From NCBI GenBank assembly GCA_018699415.1, contig JABIQM010000261.1, positions 1 through 36,248 of the forward strand: a DNA stretch of 36,248 nucleotides. The letters are read 5' to 3'. This document shows, one piece after another, positions 9,276 to 16,220 of this stretch (the first letter of the stretch is position 1; the number at the start of each line of letters is the position of its first letter). The notes beneath the pieces were generated by a model that searched no databases, had not been told where the DNA came from, and was given only the letters and a program-made list of their open reading frames with translations. The translations under genes and the position numbers were made by a program. This stretch comes from Acidimicrobiaceae bacterium (GTDB lineage: Bacteria > Actinomycetota > Acidimicrobiia > Acidimicrobiales > Aldehydirespiratoraceae).

Positions 9276-10073
9276 CTAGGAGACGCGTTCATGCAGACTA
9301 GGAAAATGGGCATCAGGCATTGCGGTATTGCCACCGCAGTAGCGGCCGTAGATCTTGCCCATCCCGTGCTCCAGCCGATCGAGATCGAATTTGGCGTCAT
9401 TTCGGGCGTAGTGGATCGCTAGTGCTCGGCGCTGAACGATGGTGCAATTCGCGGCTGAGCCATGCCACGTGTCGCCGTGATGGAAGGATCCGCCGCCGGC
9501 GGGAACGACAACGGAAACGATGTCGACCTCAGCATTGGCGGGACATGAACGCTCGACATCGCCGGTGTAGTCATCGGGTGCGTGGAACGGCGTATTGAGC
9601 GAGGCGGGGGCCGGCCACAAATGCGAGCCACGCGCGAACTCCAGCGTGCCGCCTGCTTCGGTCGTGGAGTCCAGGGCGATCCAACAGGTCGCCATTTCTG
9701 GTGGGCTGAACCAGTGGGAATAGTCGTTGTCGCGGTGAAATCCGAGTTGGGTGGCACCCGGCGGTTTCCACAAAATGTTGTCTTGGATGAGGCGTGCCCC
9801 AGGCCAACCCATGAGGCTGGCTATCCGTGTGGCGGGGCCAGGGTCGAGGACAACTGCCGCGATACGGTCGTCGGCCTTCCAACCGTTGCAGATTTGGCGG
9901 GCACGCCGGGGGTCGCCGGTGGCGTGTTGCCAGTTGACCTCGTCAGGCTTGACGCCGGTGGGGAAGTGGCCAGCGAACAGGTCATCGAATGCGTCGTGGA
10001 GGGAGCCGAGAAGGCGCAGATCAAGCAGTTGCTCCTCGACGACAAAGCCGTCGACAGTGAACTGCTCGTTCAT
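9276..10073 (-). CDS. Phytanoyl-CoA dioxygenase (PhyH)-family Fe(II)/2-oxoglutarate oxygenase
   Basis: A 265-aa oxygenase of the PhyH clan. The iron ligands can be seen: His113 and Asp115 in GFHRDND and the distal His204 in GDTWHGSAAN; Arg215/216 in VQRRALAIHY would bind 2-oxoglutarate. Length is normal. Such enzymes hydroxylate small molecules, and hydroxylation of an N-methyl group leads to demethylation with release of formaldehyde. Its ATG immediately follows the soxG stop codon with no spacing, so translation is probably coupled to the sarcosine-oxidase subunits. The context suggests action on an N-methylated amino acid or a related osmolyte, but the substrate is not known and cannot be read from the sequence. 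Ectoine hydroxylase is a family relative but no ectoine genes are nearby. Confidence 0.82.
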   Translation of the reverse strand: MNEQFTVDGFVVEEQLLDLRLLGSLHDAFDDLFAGHFPTGVKPDEVNWQHATGDPRRARQICNGWKADDRIAAVVLDPGPATRIASLMGWPGARLIQDNILWKPPGATQLGFHRDNDYSHWFSPPEMATCWIALDSTTEAGGTLEFARGSHLWPAPASLNTPFHAPDDYTGDVERSCPANAEVDIVSVVVPAGGGSFHHGDTWHGSAANCTIVQRRALAIHYARNDAKFDLDRLEHGMGKIYGRYCGGNTAMPDAHFPSLHERVS

Positions 10074-10616
10074 CTAACCGTTGAACTCGGCGGCAGAGTC
10101 GATGAGAGCGTCGTAGAGGTACTGGCCGAACGAGCGGTCACAGAGGATGCGGTATGACCGCACGCCCTCGACATCGTTACGGATCACGTCACATCCGACC
10201 TTGGCGACTGATGCCCCGGCGCATGCACCGTCGGGGGTCATGGAATCGCTGAAGTCAAGGTTGCAGACCTTCTCCATCGTTTTAGCGGCATCGGTCCCGG
10301 TGACCCGGAGCATCATGCGGCTGTAGGTGACGTCGACGGTGCTGGCGTAGCCGGAAAGGTCAAGCTCGCCGATGGCATTAGCGACAGCGGATGCTGAGCC
10401 CATCACAAACCACTCGTCTGGCCGAACGCGGGCGACAAAAGTGTCGCCTCGGTGCTCGGTCGAGCCAAAGGTAAGGCCAAGGGCTGCTGCCGCTGGGGTG
10501 CCATCGGCAGCGCGGACGCTGGCTTTGATGACAGCGGACTCGTCAGTGACCGCCACCGCTGCAGCTGCGGCGGCCGGGTCGATGGCGACGACGGAACTTT
10601 CAAAGGTGTTAGCCAC
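10074..10616 (-). CDS. soxG: Sarcosine oxidase / N-methylglutamate dehydrogenase, gamma-type subunit
   Basis: A 180-aa protein fitting the SoxG family, the small GcvT-like subunit of heterotetrameric sarcosine oxidase. Recognisable parts are RVRPDEWFVMG near the middle, the DVTYSRMMLRVTGTDAAKTMEKVCNLDF stretch (written here from about residues 94-120) and the closing YRILCDRSFGQYLYDAL. It starts with GTG at 10616, overlapping the soxA stop by 8 nt, with AAGGAG at 10626-10631 as ribosome site inside soxA. Conservation in this subunit is low, so assignment relies on both motifs and its place after soxA. Confidence 0.82.
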   Translation of the reverse strand: MANTFESSVVAIDPAAAAAAVAVTDESAVIKASVRAADGTPAAAALGLTFGSTEHRGDTFVARVRPDEWFVMGSASAVANAIGELDLSGYASTVDVTYSRMMLRVTGTDAAKTMEKVCNLDFSDSMTPDGACAGASVAKVGCDVIRNDVEGVRSYRILCDRSFGQYLYDALIDSAAEFNG

Positions 10617-13452
10617 GGAGCCGTTCTCCTTCGGGGTCGAAGTGGGCGTGATGTTCCATCACCTTGGCGGTGATGCGTTCGCCATTGACGAGCAACACGG
10701 TGAGCGTGCTGCCGGGTGATGCGAACTCTTGTGATACTTGAGCAAGGCAGATCGAACGCTCAAGGGTTGGGGAGTAGCGCGACGAGGTGATGCGCCCCAC
10801 GATCTCCTTGGTGCCTTCACGCAGGATCTGACACGCTTCTTCCGGTACGACGTTCGGATCGGTCGGCTGGACGGCGACGATGACAGGATGCGACGCGTCG
10901 AGAGCCCATGCCGTCTCCGTCATGCCAGCCCAGTCGTCCTTGTCGAGCTTTAACAAGGAGATCATGCCGGTCGTGGGGACCTTGCTCAGGCCATCGGTGT
11001 CCTGGCCCACAATGAAGTGGCCCTTTTCAAGACGCATGACACGCTGCGCTTCGAGACCGAACGGCGCAACGCCGAGGTCCTTACCCTTCTCAAGAAGAGT
11101 TTTCCAGACGTGCAGTCCGTAGGCCGATGGCACATGGATCTCGTAGGACAATTCACCGGTGAAGCCGATGCGCCAAACAATGCAGTTCTCGACGCCAGCA
11201 ATGGTGCCGGTGCGAACCTGCATGTACTTGAAGCCCTCAGGGTCAAGATCGATGTCGTCAACCAAGCGGCCGAGCAACTCACGCGAGTTGGGACCTGCGA
11301 TATTGATCGACGTTAGGCCCGTTGTGACGGGGGTGCAGTGCACCTGCCAATCGGGGTGCTCGGTCTGGAGCCAGTTTTCGACCCAGTTCCAAATGGTGCC
11401 GGCACCTGATGATGTGGTGGTCATCAAGTAGTGCTCTTCGCCCAAGCGGGCGGTCACACCATCGTCGAGCACCACACCGTCTTCGGCACACATGATGCCG
11501 TAGCGAACGCTGCCGATCGGCAGTTTCATCCACTTGTTGGTGTAGAGCTGGCTGAGCAGCTTCGGCACGTCAGGACCCTGAAGGTCGAGCTTGCCGAGCG
11601 GGGTCACATCGGTGATGCCCACGTTGGTGCGCGTGTTGCGAACCTCGCCCTGGGGATCTCCATAGTGCTCCGGACGGATCCACTGACCCGCAAGGATCGG
11701 GGTGCAGTTGTTGGCTTCGTGCCAGGGCTGAATCGACGAAACTCGAACGGGTTCAAAGATTCGGCCTCCGAGCGCGCCAAGCGTGACCGGTGCGTAGGGC
11801 GGGCGCCACACGGTGGTGCCGACCTCGGCGATGGTCTCGCCTCGTGCTTCGGCGAGTACCGCAACGGTGTTGACCGTTTCGAGCTTGCCTTGTGACGGAC
11901 CCATGGTTGCTGTGGTGAAGCGCTTGAGGAGTTCGACCGAGTCGAAGCCTTCGGCGGCAGCACCGAACAGGTCCTTAGACCCGACATCTTCGGAATAGTC
12001 GACGATGCCATGGGTGCTGGAACGGTAAAGCTCGGGGTGTGCATCGCGACCCAGCGGAGTGCGGTTGTCGGCGGGGAGCTCTGGTTCACTGCCGTCGACA
12101 GCTTCGGCACGGGCTGTGGCAGCCTGAATGCGATGTCGAGTCGCGGCAGCGCGAGCTGCGGCAAGTTCGCCGGTTGCCGCACCGTGAGCGATGAGCTCGT
12201 CCCGGGTGCCGTCGCCAGAGATGCCACCAGTGGCAATCACATTGTCGGGAGGTGTGCCGGGGAAGAACCGAGCCGCAGTCGGGTCGTAGACCGGCCGGTC
12301 GCCCGCCATGTTGAGCAGCGAGGTCGGAGCGGTCCAACCAACAGCAGTCACAACCAGGTCGCACTCGATCGACGTGCCGTCGCTGAGCTCAACCTTGCGC
12401 ACCCGTGTCTTGGAACCGGAAGCCGATGCGATGGTCTTGCCTTCACGGGCATCAACCACGGTGACGTCCACACCGGCTCGATGAAGATCATCAGCAGCGC
12501 CATCGCCTGATTCGTTGGCGGTCAGGACGACTGCCTTCGTGCCCGGCTTCACGCCGTACATGTTGATGAGGCGACGAACGGCACCGGAAGTCATGACACC
12601 GGGGATGTCGTTGCCAGCAAAGACGTAGGGACGCTCGATGGTGCCAGCGGCAACAACGAGGACCTTGGCGCGAGCCTTGATCAGGCGTTCCATAGAAATG
12701 TCATGGCTGCGCTGAACGATCGATATCCAGTTGTCTTCGTAGCGACCGGTGACGGTGGTGTTTTCGAGGATCTCGACCCCGGCAGCTTCGGCTGCAGTGA
12801 TGAGGTCAGCGGCAGCGGCCCGGTCTTCGTCGGACCCCCACAACAGGTGACCGCCAGCGGCGTTTTCATGATCGAGGAGGATGACCGACGCACCAGCGTT
12901 CGCCGCTGCAATAGCAGCAGAGAGACCGGCAGGACCGCCGCCCGCGACCACAACGTCGGGGTGCATGTAGCGCTTGTCGTAGTAGCCGTGAGGCGTGCCG
13001 AGATCAACCTTGCCGCCCGGAGCGAACTTGGCTAGAACCGCTTCGTACTTGGGCCACAAGAAGGCTGGCTTCATGAAGGTCTTGTAATAGAAGCCGGCGG
13101 TGAGATACCGGCCCACGAGGCCGTTGGCTGCACCAACATCGAACTTCAGAGATGGCCACACGTTTTGGGCGGAGACATTCATGCCTTCAGCTAGCTTGCG
13201 ATGTCCGGCACGGACGTTGGGTTCGTCGCCGACCTGAACTGTCGTATTCGGATCCCAGAAGTCAGCGGTGAGCACGCCACGAGGACGCTTGTACTTCATG
13301 GAACGACCCATGATGTGTTCGCCGTTGGCCATGAGTGCCGAGGCAATTGTGTCGCCTTGGAACCCCGTTAGCTTCTTGCCGTTCCAGCTGAACCTGATCG
13401 ACCTCGAGCGGTCAATGATTTCGCCGGAACCGGCGGGTAGACGATGGCTCAT
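10609..13452 (-). CDS. soxA: Sarcosine oxidase / N-methylglutamate dehydrogenase, alpha-type subunit
   Basis: A 947-aa subunit of the normal size. In order: an N-terminal Fer2_4-like domain (RSIRFSWNGKKLTGFQGDT, then KYKRPRGVL), a dinucleotide-binding oxidoreductase domain starting at VVVAGGGPAGLSAA near residue 170 with a second site near 285-380, and a C-terminal GcvT tetrahydrofolate-binding domain from about 570 (ending region RIGFTGELSYEIHVP, FGLEAQRVMRLEKGH). The complex oxidises sarcosine to glycine and passes the methyl carbon to tetrahydrofolate; the sister enzyme N-methylglutamate dehydrogenase has the same layout. The start ATG overlaps the soxD stop by 4 nt and GGAGG lies just upstream inside soxD. 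No gmaS or mgs genes are in the window, so sarcosine versus N-methylglutamate as substrate stays open. Confidence 0.9.
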   Translation of the reverse strand: MSHRLPAGSGEIIDRSRSIRFSWNGKKLTGFQGDTIASALMANGEHIMGRSMKYKRPRGVLTADFWDPNTTVQVGDEPNVRAGHRKLAEGMNVSAQNVWPSLKFDVGAANGLVGRYLTAGFYYKTFMKPAFLWPKYEAVLAKFAPGGKVDLGTPHGYYDKRYMHPDVVVAGGGPAGLSAAIAAANAGASVILLDHENAAGGHLLWGSDEDRAAAADLITAAEAAGVEILENTTVTGRYEDNWISIVQRSHDISMERLIKARAKVLVVAAGTIERPYVFAGNDIPGVMTSGAVRRLINMYGVKPGTKAVVLTANESGDGAADDLHRAGVDVTVVDAREGKTIASASGSKTRVRKVELSDGTSIECDLVVTAVGWTAPTSLLNMAGDRPVYDPTAARFFPGTPPDNVIATGGISGDGTRDELIAHGAATGELAAARAAATRHRIQAATARAEAVDGSEPELPADNRTPLGRDAHPELYRSSTHGIVDYSEDVGSKDLFGAAAEGFDSVELLKRFTTATMGPSQGKLETVNTVAVLAEARGETIAEVGTTVWRPPYAPVTLGALGGRIFEPVRVSSIQPWHEANNCTPILAGQWIRPEHYGDPQGEVRNTRTNVGITDVTPLGKLDLQGPDVPKLLSQLYTNKWMKLPIGSVRYGIMCAEDGVVLDDGVTARLGEEHYLMTTTSSGAGTIWNWVENWLQTEHPDWQVHCTPVTTGLTSINIAGPNSRELLGRLVDDIDLDPEGFKYMQVRTGTIAGVENCIVWRIGFTGELSYEIHVPSAYGLHVWKTLLEKGKDLGVAPFGLEAQRVMRLEKGHFIVGQDTDGLSKVPTTGMISLLKLDKDDWAGMTETAWALDASHPVIVAVQPTDPNVVPEEACQILREGTKEIVGRITSSRYSPTLERSICLAQVSQEFASPGSTLTVLLVNGERITAKVMEHHAHFDPEGERLRG

Positions 13453-13724
13453 GAGCCACCTCCTGCAGTTTTGCTACCGGGCAAGGGTGGGTTGCGCAAC
13501 TCGCCAGTAAGGGTGTGACGTTCGAGCTGGAAATGCTTGCGGCAACCCGACGAGCAGTACCAGTTTTCTTTGAGCCATCCAGATGGGTTGTCACGCAGGT
13601 ACAAGTACGTGCGCCACTCCTTTTGGGAGGCCATTTTGGGATCGGGACGAGAGTGAGCCTCGCCGCCATAGGACATGTCGGACGCATTGCGCGGGCCGCA
13701 GTTGGGGCATGGGACGAAAAGCAT
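13449..13724 (-). CDS. soxD: Sarcosine oxidase / N-methylglutamate dehydrogenase, delta-type zinc subunit
   Basis: A 91-aa protein that matches SoxD: it starts MLFVPCPNCGPRN, has GEAHSRP near residues 21-27, WRTYLYLRDNPSGW near 37-50 and WYCSSGCRKHF near 55-65. Known SoxD binds zinc with three Cys and one His; here Cys6, Cys9 and Cys61 are present, and the position expected to be His appears to be Cys57, giving a four-Cys site. The start ATG shares one base with the soxB stop (TGATG), and its own stop overlaps soxA. Small size and the strict gene order B-D-A-G support the call. Confidence 0.85.
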   Translation of the reverse strand: MLFVPCPNCGPRNASDMSYGGEAHSRPDPKMASQKEWRTYLYLRDNPSGWLKENWYCSSGCRKHFQLERHTLTGELRNPPLPGSKTAGGGS

Positions 13725-15055
13725 CAGTGACCCACCGCCGCTGCGCCCTTTTCGCCGACCAACTCGCCTTCGGTGAAGCGCTTGAGGTCGAATGGGGCAA
13801 TGAGTTTCGGGAGGTTGTTGTTGGCAATCGAGATAGCCATTTGTTCTCCAGCTACGGGGCCGGCCTTGAAGCCGTAGGTGCCCCAGCCAACATCGACGAA
13901 ATAGCCGTCGACCTGGGTGGGACCCATGACGGGCGAGTAGTCCGGGGTCATGTCGCAGAGGCCAGCCCACTGACGTAGGAGGCGCATCTTGGAGATGCCC
14001 GGCATGAGTTCGAGGACATGCCCGGCGAGTTCTTCGGTGAACTCGAGCGTGCCTCGCATGTCGTAGGTGGCGACCGGGTCGACGGAGGCACCGAACACGA
14101 GCTCGCCTCGGTCAGTCTGGCTGACGTAGACGTGCAGCGATCCTGAGACGACCACCGTCGGGAGGAACGTCTTCACCGGTTCGGTGACGGCGGCCTGCAG
14201 CGGGTGGGTGGTGATCGGAAGACGCACGCCTGCCATGTTTGACAGCTGCGATGCCCAACCGGCGGTGCAGTTGACCACGATGGGTGCGCTGATGTTGCCG
14301 CGGCTTGTGCGGACACCGGTGACCTTGCCTCCGGCGCCCTTACCGTGCTCGTCCTCGCCCCCTTCGCAAAGGATGTCGAGGACTTCGGTCTTTTGGAGCA
14401 GGTCGACGCCAAGGGTATCGGCGGCGCGGGCGTAGCCCCAGACCACAGCGTCGTGGCGAATTGTGCCGCCGGGCGGATGGTAGAGCGCTCCGAGGATGGG
14501 ATAACGAGAATCGCTGGAGACATCAAGGCTCGGTGCGAGCTTCTTGATTTCGTCTGGACCGATCACTGACGAGTCGATGTCTTGGAGCTTGTTGACCTCG
14601 GCGCGCCAATTCATGGTGCGTAGAGCGCTGTCGGTGTGGGCCAACGTCATGTGCCCGCGTTCGGAGAACATCACGTTGATGTTCAGATCGATCGACATCG
14701 TGTTGTACAGGTCGAGGGAGCGGTCGTAGAACGCCACGCCCTCCGGCGTCAGGTAGTTGGAGCGGACGATGGCCGTGTTGCGGCCCGATCCACCCGAACC
14801 CAAGTACGCCTTGTCAACGACTGCCACGTTGGTGATGCCGTGGTTCTTGGCCAGGTAGTACGCCGTGGCGAGACCGTGGATGCCGCCACCGATGATGACA
14901 ACGTCGTACGACTCTTTCATCTCGGCTTCGCGCCAAACTCGTGGCCACGTTTTCTTACGAGCGCCGCGGATGAAAAGCCCCGCGGCTGAATACTTTGCTT
15001 TCCCCATGCGTTTGAGTCTGGCGGTATAACTCTTTGAGCGGAAGTACTCATTCAC
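13724..15055 (-). CDS. soxB: Sarcosine oxidase / N-methylglutamate dehydrogenase, beta-type FAD/FMN subunit
   Basis: A 443-aa D-amino-acid-oxidase-fold subunit that carries the catalytic flavin. The FAD fingerprint is YDVVIIGGGIHGLATAYYL near residues 50-68, followed by GRNTAIVRSNYL. The His in GGTIRHDAVVWGYAR (about 201) is in the place of the covalently flavinylated His known in SoxB. The C-terminus has DMTPDYSPVMGP and GWGTYGFKAGPVAGE, typical for the family. The longest reading starts at GTG 15055; ATG at 15007 (MGKAKYSAAG) is a good alternative because SoxB proteins normally begin close to the YSA motif. A four-codon ATG-started frame (MKRE, stop) just upstream overlaps the GTG. First gene of the operon. 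Confidence 0.9.
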   Translation of the reverse strand: MNEYFRSKSYTARLKRMGKAKYSAAGLFIRGARKKTWPRVWREAEMKESYDVVIIGGGIHGLATAYYLAKNHGITNVAVVDKAYLGSGGSGRNTAIVRSNYLTPEGVAFYDRSLDLYNTMSIDLNINVMFSERGHMTLAHTDSALRTMNWRAEVNKLQDIDSSVIGPDEIKKLAPSLDVSSDSRYPILGALYHPPGGTIRHDAVVWGYARAADTLGVDLLQKTEVLDILCEGGEDEHGKGAGGKVTGVRTSRGNISAPIVVNCTAGWASQLSNMAGVRLPITTHPLQAAVTEPVKTFLPTVVVSGSLHVYVSQTDRGELVFGASVDPVATYDMRGTLEFTEELAGHVLELMPGISKMRLLRQWAGLCDMTPDYSPVMGPTQVDGYFVDVGWGTYGFKAGPVAGEQMAISIANNNLPKLIAPFDLKRFTEGELVGEKGAAAVGH

Positions 15056-15077
15056 GTTTCATTGATAATCTTAAATT
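15056..15077. promoter_or_regulatory. 22-bp AT-rich divergent gap soxB/lysR with LysR-box-like dyad
   Basis: The only space between the divergent soxB and lysR starts. It is far more AT-rich than its surroundings. Bases 15062-15074 begin with T, end with A and have T-N11-A geometry with partial symmetry (4 of 6 pairs), as expected for a LysR-type site. Both promoters must overlap coding sequence of the opposite gene, or lysR is translated from a very short leader. Confidence 0.4.
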
Positions 15078-16031
15078 ATGAGTAGTGATATCTCGCTTCG
15101 CCGTCTCGAGTATTTCGTTGCCGTTGCCGATGAACTTCATTTCGGTCGAGCGGCGCAACGTCTCCATGTTGCACAGCCGGCGCTGAGCCAGCAGATCCGT
15201 CAACTCGAAACTGACTTGGGCTTGACACTTCTCGAGCGGACCACACGGAGGGTTTCGCTGACTGCTGATGGGGCGACATTTCTCGCGCATGCCCGAGGCC
15301 TGTTGGTGTCGGCTCAGTCGGTGGCTCGTGTGGCCGCGGAGATCCGAGGAGGTGCTCGGGGTCGGCTTCGGCTCGCCTATGTCGACTCGACGGCGTATGA
15401 GTTCGTGCCTCGATTCTTGCACCGTTTCGGACGGGTTTGGCCCAATGCCGAAATCGAGCTCTTCACGATGTCGTCGGATGAACAAGCCCAGGCCATCGCA
15501 GCTGGAGATGTGGATCTCGGTATCGCCCGAACGGTACCCGCCCGCCCCGCCGTCGCCTCCTCTGTGCTTGGCTTTGATCGATTGGTGGTGGCAATGCCCG
15601 CGGATCACCCGCTCGCCGATCAGGCATCAACCCGTCTGCGTCATCTCAGCGGTGAGATCTTTGTCGGTTTCTCTCGCGATCGTTCACCGAGTCTCCACGC
15701 AGAGATCCGTTCCATGCTCGCCGGTCACAATATTCAGTATGACCCAGCGATCGAAGCCGCCGAATACACCACGATTGTCGGTTTGGTGGCGGCGGGTGAA
15801 GGTGTGGCGCTCGTCCCCGCCAGTATTCGGCATCTTCAACTCCCCAACGTTGTGTACGTTGAGGCAACCGACTCCGGTGCCGCTCTCCCTCTGGTGCGCT
15901 TGTCACGAATTGGCGAACCCCAGGCCATCGTCGCGAACGCTATCGAAGAGCTCCATCTGAGCAAAGGGTTGACGGCTGCTGTTGAGACCCGGTGGATGGG
16001 CGACCAGTCGAGAGAGAATAGACGCGGTTGA
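15078..16031 (+). CDS. LysR-family transcriptional regulator
   Basis: A 317-aa LTTR. The N-terminal winged helix-turn-helix is clear: LRRLEYFVAVADELHFGRAA, then LHVAQPALSQQIRQLETDLG and LLERTTRRVSLTADG (residues about 8-75). The rest (90-300) is the periplasmic-binding-like effector domain, starting GRLRLAYVDSTAYEFVPRF. Length is standard. It is transcribed away from soxB with 22 bp between starts, the typical arrangement of an LTTR and its target, so it probably controls the sox-PhyH-usp operon with an N-methylated compound as co-inducer (inference). Start is ATG at 15078. Confidence 0.92.
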   Translation: MSSDISLRRLEYFVAVADELHFGRAAQRLHVAQPALSQQIRQLETDLGLTLLERTTRRVSLTADGATFLAHARGLLVSAQSVARVAAEIRGGARGRLRLAYVDSTAYEFVPRFLHRFGRVWPNAEIELFTMSSDEQAQAIAAGDVDLGIARTVPARPAVASSVLGFDRLVVAMPADHPLADQASTRLRHLSGEIFVGFSRDRSPSLHAEIRSMLAGHNIQYDPAIEAAEYTTIVGLVAAGEGVALVPASIRHLQLPNVVYVEATDSGAALPLVRLSRIGEPQAIVANAIEELHLSKGLTAAVETRWMGDQSRENRRG

Positions 16032-16086
16032 ATACCTTGAAGCATTAAGGATTTGGGCGCGAGATCGACATGGAACGCAGCGTCGA

Positions 16087-16104
16087 GTGAGTAAACTTAC
16101 TCGC
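16087..16104. repeat. Near-perfect 18-bp palindrome ahead of the GGDEF-EAL gene
   Basis: GAGTAA (16089-16094) and TTACTC (16097-16102) flank only two bases, and the arms extend by one G-T and one G-C pair. The spacing is too tight for an RNA hairpin but good for a dimeric DNA-binding protein. It lies 55 bp after the lysR stop and 117 bp before the GGDEF-EAL start, in an otherwise featureless 189-bp gap. Confidence 0.45.
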
Positions 16105-16134
16105 ACAAATTATGGAAAGCCGACTCAAGGCCGC

Positions 16135-16160
16135 GGTACCGTTGTTCTAGTCCCGGTACC
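16135..16160. repeat. Inverted repeat GGTACCG / CGGTACC
   Basis: Perfect 7-bp arms at 16135-16141 and 16154-16160 with a 12-base loop. It could end lysR transcription weakly (no T-run follows) or be part of the leader of the next gene. The core GGTACC is itself a palindrome, which lowers the weight of the observation. Confidence 0.3.
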
Positions 16161-16220
16161 CGAGTGCGCGCCACCGGGCCGGGGACCTGATTTCTGGAGT
16201 CACAAAGTAGTCACTGCCCA

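Noticed and set aside
15048-15608. 186-codon minus-strand frame across the lysR gene ending MKRE before soxB
   Set aside because: It lies fully antisense to conserved LysR motifs. Only its last codons matter, as a tiny frame next to the soxB start.
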